Of a stretch of 64,000 bases of DNA, positions 8,666 through 16,235 are shown piece after piece (positions within the stretch are counted from its first letter, which is position 1; each line of letters starts with the position of its first letter). The stretch lies in assembly GCF_019968905.1 (NCBI RefSeq), contig NZ_CP079946.1, positions 744,001 through 808,000 of the forward strand, in the 5' to 3' direction. The position numbers and the translations under genes were made by a program. Origin of the DNA: Corallococcus sp. EGB. Its GTDB lineage: Bacteria > Myxococcota > Myxococcia > Myxococcales > Myxococcaceae. The notes beneath the pieces were generated by a model. It did no database searches and had not been told where the DNA came from. It saw only the letters and a program-made list of their open reading frames with translations.

Positions 8666-9418
8666 ATGCGCGGTCCCTGGTGGTGCTGCCTGGTGTGCTG
8701 GCTTGGGGGCTGCGCGTCTTCCGCCCCGCGCGACCCGGACATCGTGAGGCCCGAAGCCGGGGCTCCCTTCCTGGAGGAGATTCCAGGGCCCCTGCTGGGG
8801 CCGTTCGAGACGTCCTCGGATGCGCTCCTGGCCGCGTGCGGGAGGATCCTCTCCAAGCCCCATGCGAGCGCGGACCGCCCGGATCATCCCAGCTTCAGCA
8901 CCCACTGGCGCGTCTCCAGCGAGTACTGCGCATGGGTGTACTACACACCGGAACATCAGTACGTCGTCAGCCGGCTCACCGACCAGTCGAGGGTCGATCC
9001 GGTGCAGCGGAGCAAGAGCTGCCTGCTGCCCTCCCGGGTCGCGGATGCGCGGTATCCCGCCGACGCGCTCCGCTACGTCTACGCCCTTCACAACCATCCC
9101 TATGGGAGCGCGCTGTCCTCGAATGACCTGCGCTTCATCGTTTCCGAAGGGCGTGCGCATGGCTTCGAAACCGAGACGAAGGCCGGACGCGTGAGGCTCT
9201 CCATCGTCGCCTTCTTCTCCAACACCATCGAACCGGCATCATGTGACGGCTTCCACCAGTACATCCCCCTCACGGGGCAGTTGCTGAAGTGGACACGCAC
9301 CGCATCGGCGGGATGGCAGTGCGAGCAGACGGGCCGCGTCACGTGGCACGATGCGGAGGCATTGGACTTCACGATCCAGAAACTCCAAGGCCCCTGTCTG
9401 AGAGGGGCAGGGCCATGA
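8666..9418 (+). CDS. Lipoprotein with JAMM/JAB-like metal-binding motif
   Basis: A 250-residue predicted lipoprotein (lipobox LGGC, Cys16) with a good ribosome site (GGAAGGAAC) before the ATG. Residues 142-154 read HNHPYGSALSSND. This matches the JAMM/MPN metalloprotease signature HxHP...SxxD (H142, H144, S151, D154) with one residue fewer in the loop than RadC-type proteins. Glu86, in an SEYCAW strand upstream, could be the conserved acid. Canonical JAMM proteins bind zinc and cleave isopeptide bonds or act as toxin-associated proteases; an exported lipid-anchored version is unusual. It overlaps the next lipoprotein gene by four bases (ATGA), so the two are translationally coupled. Assignment rests on the motif alone; DUF4329-like toxin domains are an alternative with a similar HxHP signature. 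Confidence 0.55.
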   Translation: MRGPWWCCLVCWLGGCASSAPRDPDIVRPEAGAPFLEEIPGPLLGPFETSSDALLAACGRILSKPHASADRPDHPSFSTHWRVSSEYCAWVYYTPEHQYVVSRLTDQSRVDPVQRSKSCLLPSRVADARYPADALRYVYALHNHPYGSALSSNDLRFIVSEGRAHGFETETKAGRVRLSIVAFFSNTIEPASCDGFHQYIPLTGQLLKWTRTASAGWQCEQTGRVTWHDAEALDFTIQKLQGPCLRGAGP

Positions 9419-9981
9419 GGCGACTGCTGCTCGTGGGCGCGGTCCTGTGCGTTGGCTGCTTGCGGCGCGAGGCGAATCCGTCTGATTCGTTGGCGGTGGA
9501 GGATCGCTCCATCGTCTTTCCGAACATGTACGCACACGAGGTGCTGGAGGTCGGAGCGCCGGGGCAGCCGTACTCGTTGGACGGAAGCCTGGTTCGGGCC
9601 CTGGTCGTGGCGGTGGATGACTTCCTTCCCCGCGAACAGGAGGGCCGGTCCTGTTCGAGCAGGAGAGAGGCTCATCGCTTCCGGGTCCTCCGTGAAGGAG
9701 ACATCGTCTTCATTCGCATGGACCTGGACCCGCGGGCCTGTGAACCCGGAGGGTTGCTGCTGGATGGCGGTGTCACCTACGCGGTCCGACTCTCCGACGG
9801 CCGCATCCTGAGGCGGCTCCACGATGGAGAGCCCGACGGGCAGGGGATTCCTGGTGGTTCCGATGCGGGTGTGTCCGGCAATCCCTCGGACCCATCCATT
9901 CCGGTGGGGGATACCTCCTGGGGAGAGCCGCTCCCTTCGTTTCCATCCCAGTGGCTGGATGCCGGCAGTCCCGCACCCTGA
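9415..9981 (+). CDS. Small secreted lipoprotein coupled to the JAMM-like gene
   Basis: A 188-residue predicted lipoprotein starting at the ATG that overlaps the stop of the upstream gene (ATGA at 9415-9418). The signal MRRLLLVGAVLCVGC places the lipidated Cys at residue 15. The mature part is probably beta-rich (short strands such as HRFRVLREGDIVFIRMDL) and ends in a Gly/Pro/Ser-rich tail with no known motif. I do not recognise the family. Coupling to the JAMM-like lipoprotein suggests the two act together at the envelope, perhaps as enzyme and partner; that is inference. Confidence 0.6.
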   Translation: MRRLLLVGAVLCVGCLRREANPSDSLAVEDRSIVFPNMYAHEVLEVGAPGQPYSLDGSLVRALVVAVDDFLPREQEGRSCSSRREAHRFRVLREGDIVFIRMDLDPRACEPGGLLLDGGVTYAVRLSDGRILRRLHDGEPDGQGIPGGSDAGVSGNPSDPSIPVGDTSWGEPLPSFPSQWLDAGSPAP

Positions 9982-10058
9982 GCAGGCCGCCTCCCCGCGC
10001 AACGCCCGCCTCAGGACGCGCGCGCTGGTCTAGGGTGGGCCCTTCACGGAGGGTCGCA

Positions 10059-10739
10059 ATGAGCCTGGCGGATGGGTTGCCCGAGGACTGGAAGCAGGTG
10101 CTGCATGACGCCATCCACGCGCCGTCGTTCAAGGAGCTGGAGACGTTCGTGCGCAAGGAGCGCCAGGAACACACCGTGTTCCCGTCGGAAGAAGACCTGT
10201 TCTCCGCCTTCCGCCTCACCCCGTACGCGGACGTGCGCGTGCTGCTGTTGGGGCAGGACCCCTACCACGGCCCGGGCCAGGCCCATGGCCTCGCCTTCTC
10301 CGTCCAGCCCGGCGTGCCGCCGCCGCCCTCGCTCGTGAACATGTTCAAGGAACTCCAGAGCGACGTGGGTGTGCCCAAGCCTCGCGACGGGTCGCTCATC
10401 CCGTGGGCGAAGCAGGGCGTGCTCCTGCTCAACACCGTGCTCACCGTGCGCCAGGCCTCCCCCAACAGCCACGCGAAGCACGGCTGGGAAGCCTTCACCG
10501 ACGCCGTCATCCGCGCCGTCAGCGCCAAGGAGGACCCCGTCGTCTTCCTGCTCTGGGGCACGCCCGCGAAGAAGAAGAAGGCCCTCATCGACTCGAAGCG
10601 CCACATCGTCCTGGAGGGCGTGCACCCCTCGCCGCTGTCCGCCAGCAAGGGGTTCTTCGGCAGCAAGCCCTTCAGCACCACCAACGCCGAGTTGAAGAAG
10701 CACGGCCAGCACCCCATCGACTGGGAGCTGCCCTCGTAG
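10059..10739 (+). CDS. ung: Uracil-DNA glycosylase
   Basis: A 226-residue family 1 uracil-DNA glycosylase that removes uracil from DNA at the start of base excision repair. The ATG at 10059 follows GGAGGG at a good distance, and the codons upstream give non-homologous residues. GQDPYHG (65-71) carries the catalytic Asp67, FS..PP.PPSL covers the DNA minor-groove contact region, LLLNT (122-126) is the uracil-binding strand, and HPSPLSASKGFFG (189-201) supplies the catalytic His189 and the intercalation loop. Length and motifs match the E. coli enzyme. It appears to be monocistronic. Confidence 0.97.
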   Translation: MSLADGLPEDWKQVLHDAIHAPSFKELETFVRKERQEHTVFPSEEDLFSAFRLTPYADVRVLLLGQDPYHGPGQAHGLAFSVQPGVPPPPSLVNMFKELQSDVGVPKPRDGSLIPWAKQGVLLLNTVLTVRQASPNSHAKHGWEAFTDAVIRAVSAKEDPVVFLLWGTPAKKKKALIDSKRHIVLEGVHPSPLSASKGFFGSKPFSTTNAELKKHGQHPIDWELPS

Positions 10740-10776
10740 GTGCGTGTCCCGGGGGTGGCTATAGTGCCCGCCCACG

Positions 10777-11406
10777 ATGGCCATCACCCTCCTCGAAGAC
10801 GCCGCTCGCCCCCAGGCCGCTGAAGCCGTCGCGGCCATTGAGTCCCAGACCTCCGCCGAGGTCGTGGTGGCCGTGCGCCGGGCCTCCAGCCCCTACGCCC
10901 ATATCGACGCAAGGCTGGGCGCGGCCGTCGCCTTCGTCATGCTGCTGATCCTCCTGTTCATCCCGCAGGAGGTCCACCTCTTCGCCTTCCCGCCCATCGT
11001 GCTCCTGTCCTATGCGGCAGGCGTGATGGGAGGCCGCCTGCTGCCGTCGCTGCGCCGCGCGCTCACGCCGCGCAAGCTCCAGGAGGACTCCGTGCGCACC
11101 GCGGCGCGGGCGGCGTTCACGGAGCTGGGCGTGTCACATACGTCGCGCCGCACCGGCATCCTGGTGTTCGTCTCCCTCTTCGAGCGCCGCGTGGAGGTCC
11201 TCACCGACTACGGCGTGGACACCTCGCTCATGGGCGCGGAGTGGCAGGACGCGCTCACGCAAGTGTCCGCCGCGCTGACGGCGTCCACCGCGTCCGAGCC
11301 CTTCTTCCAGGCCCTGCGCCGCTTCCAGGCGCCGCTGGCGCGCGTACTGCCCCGCCTGGAGGATGACGTGAACGAGCTGCCGGACATGCCCGGAGCCGTG
11401 GCGTGA
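10777..11406 (+). CDS. TPM-domain membrane protein
   Basis: A 209-residue protein with an N-terminal segment (ESQTSAEVVVAVRRASSPYAHIDARLG) typical of short TPM (TLP18.3/Psb32/MOLO-1) proteins, two membrane segments (about 48-63 and 68-86), then the second half of the domain (RTGILVFVSLFERRVEVLTDYGVD, about 126-150). Bacterial TPM proteins are linked to envelope maintenance; some plant homologues have phosphatase activity, which cannot be assumed here. It overlaps the next gene by GTGA (11403-11406), so the pair is translationally coupled, matching the common TPM pairing with a second envelope protein. Confidence 0.75.
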   Translation: MAITLLEDAARPQAAEAVAAIESQTSAEVVVAVRRASSPYAHIDARLGAAVAFVMLLILLFIPQEVHLFAFPPIVLLSYAAGVMGGRLLPSLRRALTPRKLQEDSVRTAARAAFTELGVSHTSRRTGILVFVSLFERRVEVLTDYGVDTSLMGAEWQDALTQVSAALTASTASEPFFQALRRFQAPLARVLPRLEDDVNELPDMPGAVA

Positions 11407-13010
11407 GGGGCTCGCGCTCCGTCCTCCTCTTCGTCGCGCTGCTCGTCGGGCTGGGCTTCGCCTCGCTCCCCGACTCCGAGGCGCGCCCCGGCGGCGGCAA
11501 CAGCTACCGCGGTTCATCAAGCAGCCGCAGCTCGTCGAGCAGCCGCAGCTCGTCGAGCAGCCGCAGCTCGTCGTCCTCCTTCGGCTCCAGCAGCAGCCGG
11601 TCCTCGTACAGCTCCAGTCCCCGCTATTACGGCTCCAGCGGCTCGTCGTCCTCGGACGGAGGAGGCACGTTCGGGAGCATCTGCATGCTCATCGTCGTCC
11701 TGGGCGTGGTGGCGATCGTGTTCGTCAACCTGAGGGCCGCCTTGGGACGAGAGGACTGGAGCACTGCCGAGCCCCACGCACCGCCACCGCCGCCCCGGCG
11801 TCAGGGCTCGTTGCGAACGAAGCTCGCGGGGCTGGCCCGCGTGGGGCCCAAGGGCTCGGACGGGTCGACGCAGCCGTTGGATCCAGAGTTCTCCATCGTC
11901 CTCTTCGAGGACTTCGTCTACTCCCTCTTCGCCCGCGTGCACGAGGCGCGCGGCGGCGGCCGCCTGGACACGCTGGGCGGCTGGCTGTCCGACGGCGCCA
12001 TCGCGTCGCTCCATGAGCTGGGCACGCCGGACGCGGTGAAGGCCGTGGTGGTGGGCGCCGTGACGTACGAGGACGTGAGGGGCGTGGGCCCGAGCAGCCG
12101 CCGCGTCAGCGTGGTCCTGCGCTTCGAGGCCAACTACACGGAGGTCTCCCGCGGCTCCGAACAGAGCTGGTACGTCGCGGAGGAGTGGCAGCTGGAGCGC
12201 GACGCGTCCGCGAAGTCCCGGCCACCCGAGGACGCTCGCGCGTTCAAGTGCCCCAACTGCGGCGCGCCGCTGGAGAACGTGCACGGCCACAAGTGCTCGT
12301 ACTGCGACACGGTGGTGAACACCGGCGAGTTCGACTGGGTGGTGACGCGCGTGGCCTCGCAGGAGCGCGAGCGGCGCGGCCCGCAGCTCACCGGCACCAC
12401 GCAGGAGGAGGGCACGGAGCTGCCCACCGTCAAGGACCCGCGCGCCCAGGAGCGGCTGAACGCGCTCCAGCACGACGACCCGCACGCGACGCCGCTGGCC
12501 CTGCGCAAGCGCCTGGAGTTCATCTTCCACGAGATGCAGACCGCGTGGGCCGCGCGCGAGTGGAAGGGCATGCGGCCCTTCCTCAGCGACAACCTCTTCC
12601 AGACGCAGCTGTACTGGATCAACGCCTACCGCCAGGCGGGCCTGCGCAACATCACGGAGAACGCGCACATCACCCACATGGTGCTCGCGCGCGTGACGCG
12701 GGATGCGTACTACGACGCCGTCACCCTGCGCGTGTTCGCGTCCAGCCTGGACTACACGGTGCGGGACGCGGACGGGGAGGTCGTGGGTGGCAGCCGCCAC
12801 CGGGAGCGCGCCTACAGCGAATACTGGACGCTCATCCGCGGCCGGGGCGTGCAGGGCAGGCCCTCCACGGAGAAGAAGTGCCCGTCGTGCGGCGCACCGC
12901 TGTCCATCAACATGGCGGGCCACTGCACGCACTGCCAGGCACGGGTGACGTCCGGCGAGTTCGACTGGGTGCTCAGCCGCATCGAACAGGACGAGTCGTA
13001 CCAGGGTTGA
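11403..13010 (+). CDS. Membrane protein with Ser-rich segment, Tim44-like domain and two zinc ribbons
   Basis: A 535-residue protein starting at GTG inside the stop of the TPM gene. Order of parts: signal or anchor segment (about 5-22), a Ser/Arg tract (about 38-80) encoded partly by perfect 18-bp repeats, a membrane helix (IVVLGVVAIVFVNL, about 97-110), and a Tim44-like region beginning FSIVLFEDFVYSLFARVH. A first zinc ribbon (CPNCGAPL...CSYC, about 282-302) is followed by another Tim44/NTF2-like segment and a second zinc ribbon (CPSCGAPL...CTHC, about 496-516). Tim44-like domains bind membranes or protein partners. The duplicated domain-plus-ribbon layout suggests internal duplication. Function is unknown; coupling to TPM points to the envelope. 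Confidence 0.6.
   Translation: MRGSRSVLLFVALLVGLGFASLPDSEARPGGGNSYRGSSSSRSSSSSRSSSSSRSSSSSFGSSSSRSSYSSSPRYYGSSGSSSSDGGGTFGSICMLIVVLGVVAIVFVNLRAALGREDWSTAEPHAPPPPPRRQGSLRTKLAGLARVGPKGSDGSTQPLDPEFSIVLFEDFVYSLFARVHEARGGGRLDTLGGWLSDGAIASLHELGTPDAVKAVVVGAVTYEDVRGVGPSSRRVSVVLRFEANYTEVSRGSEQSWYVAEEWQLERDASAKSRPPEDARAFKCPNCGAPLENVHGHKCSYCDTVVNTGEFDWVVTRVASQERERRGPQLTGTTQEEGTELPTVKDPRAQERLNALQHDDPHATPLALRKRLEFIFHEMQTAWAAREWKGMRPFLSDNLFQTQLYWINAYRQAGLRNITENAHITHMVLARVTRDAYYDAVTLRVFASSLDYTVRDADGEVVGGSRHRERAYSEYWTLIRGRGVQGRPSTEKKCPSCGAPLSINMAGHCTHCQARVTSGEFDWVLSRIEQDESYQG
11520..11573 (+). repeat. Three perfect 18-bp tandem repeats inside a Ser-rich coding tract
   Basis: The unit AGCAGCCGCAGCTCGTCG occurs three times without mismatch at 11520-11537, 11538-11555 and 11556-11573, with degenerate copies on both sides. 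The length is a multiple of three, so copy changes keep the reading frame and only alter the Ser/Arg tract. Slipped-strand length variation between strains is likely. Confidence 0.85.
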
Positions 13011-13020
13011 TGGAACTAGG

Positions 13021-13836
13021 ATGCGGCGCATCATGACCGCACCCTTCCTCGCCGCCACCGTCGTTGAACCGCTGGAATCCGGGCACTACCGCTCGCGCTA
13101 CGAGGCGGCCTGGTATCAGGGCCGGGGTGCCTACGGTGGCGTGGTGGCGGGACAGGTGCTGCGCGCGCTGGAGCACCACCTCAATGACGCCAGCAGGCCG
13201 GTGCGCTCGCTCACCGTGCACTTCTGCTCGCCCGCGGCGGAGGGCGTGGCGGACCTGCACACGCGCATCGAGCGCGCCGGCAAGTTCGTCACCCATGCCA
13301 CCGCGCGGGTGGAGAGCGGCGGTGTGGTGGTGGCCGTGGCCACGGCGACCTTCGGCGCCGCTCGCGGCGGAGCGCCCGGGTACATGGACTTCGTCATGCC
13401 CAAGGTGCCCGCGCCTCAGACGCTCGCGCCCATCCCCGACGACATTCCCATGCCGGACTTCTGCCGCTTCTTCGAGTACCGCTACTGCGTGGGCTCGGCG
13501 CCGTACTCGGGCGGGCCCGAGGCGGAGGTGGGCGGCTGGCTGCGGCCTCGCGTCCCCACCGCGCTGGACGCGCCGCTGTGCGTGGGCTTGATGGACGCGT
13601 ATCCGCCGTCCGTGCTGTCGCGGCTGGAGGGCTTCCGCGCGGCGGCGTCCGTGGACTTCAGCGTGCAGTTCTTCCAGACGTTCCCGGTGGCGGGCATCGC
13701 GCCGGACGCGCACTACCTGCGCACCGGCCGCTCACGTCAGGCCGCGGAGGGCTACACGGAGGAGACCCAGCTCCTCTGGGCGCAGGACGGCACGCTGCTC
13801 GCGCAGTGCCGGCAGCTCGTCGCCGTGCTCGGTTGA
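13021..13836 (+). CDS. Acyl-CoA thioesterase family protein (TesB/4HBT_3-like)
   Basis: A 271-residue double hotdog protein. The first hotdog covers about residues 20-125 (YRSRYEAAWYQGRGAYGG, then RPVRSLTVHFCSPAAEG) and the second about 150-265, with the typical LLWAQDGTLLAQCRQL end strand. TesB-like enzymes hydrolyse acyl-CoA thioesters; the acyl length is not predictable. The ATG at 13021 has GGAA five bases upstream; a second ATG at 13033 is an alternative and would remove four residues. Its stop directly adjoins the decayed endonuclease/exonuclease/phosphatase remnant on the other strand. Confidence 0.75.
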   Translation: MRRIMTAPFLAATVVEPLESGHYRSRYEAAWYQGRGAYGGVVAGQVLRALEHHLNDASRPVRSLTVHFCSPAAEGVADLHTRIERAGKFVTHATARVESGGVVVAVATATFGAARGGAPGYMDFVMPKVPAPQTLAPIPDDIPMPDFCRFFEYRYCVGSAPYSGGPEAEVGGWLRPRVPTALDAPLCVGLMDAYPPSVLSRLEGFRAAASVDFSVQFFQTFPVAGIAPDAHYLRTGRSRQAAEGYTEETQLLWAQDGTLLAQCRQLVAVLG

Positions 13837-14076
13837 ACAGTCATCGGCGGACACCCGCTCGGCCACCGCGGCGTGGGGGTCGGAGATGGCGTCGGGCACG
13901 AGCGCGTAGCGGGTGAAGCGCAGGGCGTGGGAGCTCAACACCTGATCCACCCGCTGGCGTGCGTGCGGAACGGGGTACGTGGGCTCGCCTTCCGCCGCGG
14001 AGGACGGATCCAGGTGCAGGGGCACCGCGAACCGCGCCCCATGGGCCACGTTCAGGGTGAGGACCTTGAGGCGCAC
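13837..14076 (-). pseudogene. Remnant of an endonuclease/exonuclease/phosphatase-family gene (internal deletion)
   Basis: The minus strand opens with ATG at 14076 and MRLKVLTLNVAHG, the classic first strand of the endonuclease/exonuclease/phosphatase (EEP) family, whose Asn is a metal ligand. Within about ten codons the frame reads straight into a C-terminal EEP segment: TYPVPHARQRVDQVL, then VPDAISDPHAAVAERV, which corresponds to the family's final RxRIDYVL and SDHxxVxA motifs. The roughly 150-200 residues between are missing, including the central catalytic Glu, Asp and His, and the terminal SDH has become SDP. The frame then runs without a stop into the antisense of the thioesterase gene, so the native stop is lost too. 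It is therefore a deletion pseudogene, probably not functional. Confidence 0.65.
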
Positions 14077-14083
14077 GCGCCGC

Positions 14084-14443
14084 TCAGGCGGCGATCTGCT
14101 TGCGCAACAGCCGCGTCAGCTCGGACGGGTCCACCGGCTTGGGCAGCAGCTCCGCGCCGTAGCGGATGGCCACGGGCAGCAGGTCATCCAGCTCCGAGTG
14201 GCCGGTGAGGAAGATGAACGGCGCCCGGCACCCCTGCAACTCGCGCATGGCGGCGAGCACGTCGGAGCCGTTCATGTCCGGCATGTTGTAGTCGCACAGG
14301 ATGGCGGCGACGTTCTTGAGGTCCAGGTGGAACGCCTCCGCCGGAGACTGCACCGTGAGCACCGTGTAGCCCGCGGCCCGCAGGGCGTCTCCCACGGTCG
14401 CGAGGACGAAGAGGTCATCGTCGATGACCAGCACGGTTGGCAT
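14084..14443 (-). CDS. Single-domain response regulator (stand-alone receiver)
   Basis: A 119-residue CheY-like receiver. Acid pair Asp8/Asp9, phospho-acceptor Asp51 in CDYNMPDMNG, conserved Thr80 and Lys102 are all present, so it should be phosphorylatable. There is no output domain. The ATG at 14443 is preceded by GGAGG at a normal distance; the upstream open codons do not look coded. No histidine kinase is adjacent, so its partner is encoded elsewhere. Single-domain receivers in myxobacteria act in phosphorelays, motility and development. Confidence 0.9.
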   Translation of the reverse strand: MPTVLVIDDDLFVLATVGDALRAAGYTVLTVQSPAEAFHLDLKNVAAILCDYNMPDMNGSDVLAAMRELQGCRAPFIFLTGHSELDDLLPVAIRYGAELLPKPVDPSELTRLLRKQIAA

Positions 14444-14594
14444 GGGCAGGCCCTCCAGCAGCGCCTCTCCGGCGCGGCGATGCGCCCGAGTGTAGCCGAG
14501 CCCACGCCCCCACGCGCCACGTCCCTCCGTCCAGGTCGCCGGGGTCGGACCCACCCACGTCGTAGCGTGTGGGTGGGCTCCAGGCCGGAGGTTG

Positions 14595-15929
14595 TCAGTG
14601 TTTCGCGGGCGTGACGGGAGACGGGATGAGGATGAGCTGCTCCTGGGGTGGGTTGAGGTACTCGGCGCCGGTGTCGGTGACGACGGCCATCTCCTCCACG
14701 GAGAGGATGCGCAGCGCGTCCGGGCTGCTGCCGTCCTTCCACGCGAAGAAGCCGTCGAAGGCGAACACCTGACCGGGCTGGAGCTTGCGCAGCGCGGAGC
14801 CCGCGGGAGGCTTGCCGGACGCCGCGCCGGACAGGGCAGGGCCGGCGTCATGGGCCCAGTAGCCCACGGGATGGCCGGTGCCCCACATCACGGGCTCGGA
14901 GCCCGCTTCGCGCATCCAGTCGCGCTGGGCCTTGTCCACGTCGTAGCCGCGCACGCCGGGCTTCATCGCCGCGAGCGCGATGCGGCTGCCCTTCTTCGAC
15001 TTCTCCCACTTCGCCAGCGCCTCCGCGGGAGGCTGCGTCTCGCCCGGCGCCAGCACGTAGGCGAAGCGCTGGATGTCCGTCACCCACGTGCCGCCCACGC
15101 GGATGCCGAAGTCCGTCTGGATGAAGTCCCCCGGCTGGATGACGCGGTCGGTGGCGTTCGAGTGCCCGCGCGTGGGCCCGCTGTTCACGTTGGGGTTCTG
15201 GTCCGGCTGCCACCCGTCACCCACGCCCAGCTCCGCGATGCGCTTCTTGAGGAAGCGCGCCACGTCCGAGTCCCGCGTCTTGCCGGGCACCACGGTGCGG
15301 TACGCCTCCTCCTCCAGCTTCGCGGTGAGGTCCGCGGCCTTGCGCATGATGTCCACCTCCTCCGGCGTCTTCACGGACAGCCACTCGGAGACGAGGTCCT
15401 CGGAGGACACCAGCTTCTTGCGCAGCGCGGGGGACAGCGCCGCCTCCAGCTTCGCGCGCTGCGTGGCGGACAGGCCATCCGCGATGGACATCCGCTCCGA
15501 CGCGTTGATGGCCACCTTCGTGAGCTTCGCCTTGGCCAGGCGCGCGGCGATGAGCGCGTTCACGTCCGCGCCGCGCTCGAAGGCCACCACCTCGTCCACG
15601 ACGCCCATGTCCCGGAGCGCGGTGGCCTCGCCCTCGGGGGAGAGGGCGGTGGAGCGCAGCGTGTCGCCGTCGCGCAGGAACAGGAACGCGGCGGTGCCGC
15701 CGGCGTTCTCACCGCCCACGTGGCTGGCGAGCGGGTCGTTGTCGTTCTCACGGCAGAGCACCACCCACGCGTCCACGCCCGCGCGCGCCATGGCCTGGGG
15801 CAGCAGCTTCTGGATGCGCTCCTTGCGCACGCGCGGCCACGCCCCTTCCGCGGTGGGCACGGCGGGCGCCGCATGGGCAAGGGAGGCAAGCAGCAGGGCG
15901 GAGAGGAGGACGGGCCGGACACGCGTCAT
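14595..15929 (-). CDS. Secreted M24-family metallopeptidase (Xaa-Pro aminopeptidase-like)
   Basis: A 444-residue protein with a signal peptide (cleavage probably after AHAA, near residue 21), a creatinase/prolidase N-domain (about 25-180) and an M24 pita-bread domain (about 195-435). Metal-site candidates are visible: PGDFIQTDFGIRVGG with Asp in the DxG position, WVTDIQRF with the second Asp, GTGHPVGYWAHD with the His, and a C-terminal region where the usual EPG motif is FAFDGFFAW. The departures from the strict DTG/ExG pattern mean activity needs testing. M24 enzymes cleave N-terminal residues next to Pro. The protein should be periplasmic or exported. Confidence 0.75.
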   Translation of the reverse strand: MTRVRPVLLSALLLASLAHAAPAVPTAEGAWPRVRKERIQKLLPQAMARAGVDAWVVLCRENDNDPLASHVGGENAGGTAAFLFLRDGDTLRSTALSPEGEATALRDMGVVDEVVAFERGADVNALIAARLAKAKLTKVAINASERMSIADGLSATQRAKLEAALSPALRKKLVSSEDLVSEWLSVKTPEEVDIMRKAADLTAKLEEEAYRTVVPGKTRDSDVARFLKKRIAELGVGDGWQPDQNPNVNSGPTRGHSNATDRVIQPGDFIQTDFGIRVGGTWVTDIQRFAYVLAPGETQPPAEALAKWEKSKKGSRIALAAMKPGVRGYDVDKAQRDWMREAGSEPVMWGTGHPVGYWAHDAGPALSGAASGKPPAGSALRKLQPGQVFAFDGFFAWKDGSSPDALRILSVEEMAVVTDTGAEYLNPPQEQLILIPSPVTPAKH

Positions 15930-16235
15930 GGATGCGCTCTTCCTGGTGGGGGGAGGGCGCGGATTGTTCCACGGCCGGACGCCGGGCCAAGCCGGATCCG
16001 CCCTCCCCACGCGCATTCCATGCAACGCATTTCGCGACCTGCTGGCTTCACGGGATTCAGCCGTGAAGCCTTCGTGGGGGATGGGGGCCTGTCCTCCAGC
16101 GCATGTCAGACCTCCCTCCGGAAGAGGCGTGGCGTTCGTGTCTGTCATTCGCCTGGGACCGGGGGACAGCGCCAGCGGTGCGAGGAATTGCGAGCGTGCG
16201 GGCCGCTTCATCCACGCCACCCCTGGGGGGGCCCC
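15930..16235. other. Intergenic region between divergent M24 peptidase and methyltransferase genes
   Basis: This 306-bp stretch has no plausible coding sequence. It holds one strong inverted repeat (16044-16070), described separately, and a G-run just before the methyltransferase start that serves as its ribosome site. Both divergent promoters must lie here; I see no convincing -35/-10 pair. The window's usual high GC continues, with no AT-rich island. Confidence 0.6.
16044..16070. repeat. Perfect 10-bp inverted repeat with 7-nt spacer between divergent genes
   Basis: GGCTTCACGG at 16044-16053 and its exact complement CCGTGAAGCC at 16061-16070 flank the spacer GATTCAG. No T-run follows on either strand, so it is more likely an operator or a structured 5' leader than a terminator. 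It sits about 115 bp upstream of the M24 start and 165 bp upstream of the methyltransferase start. Confidence 0.7.
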
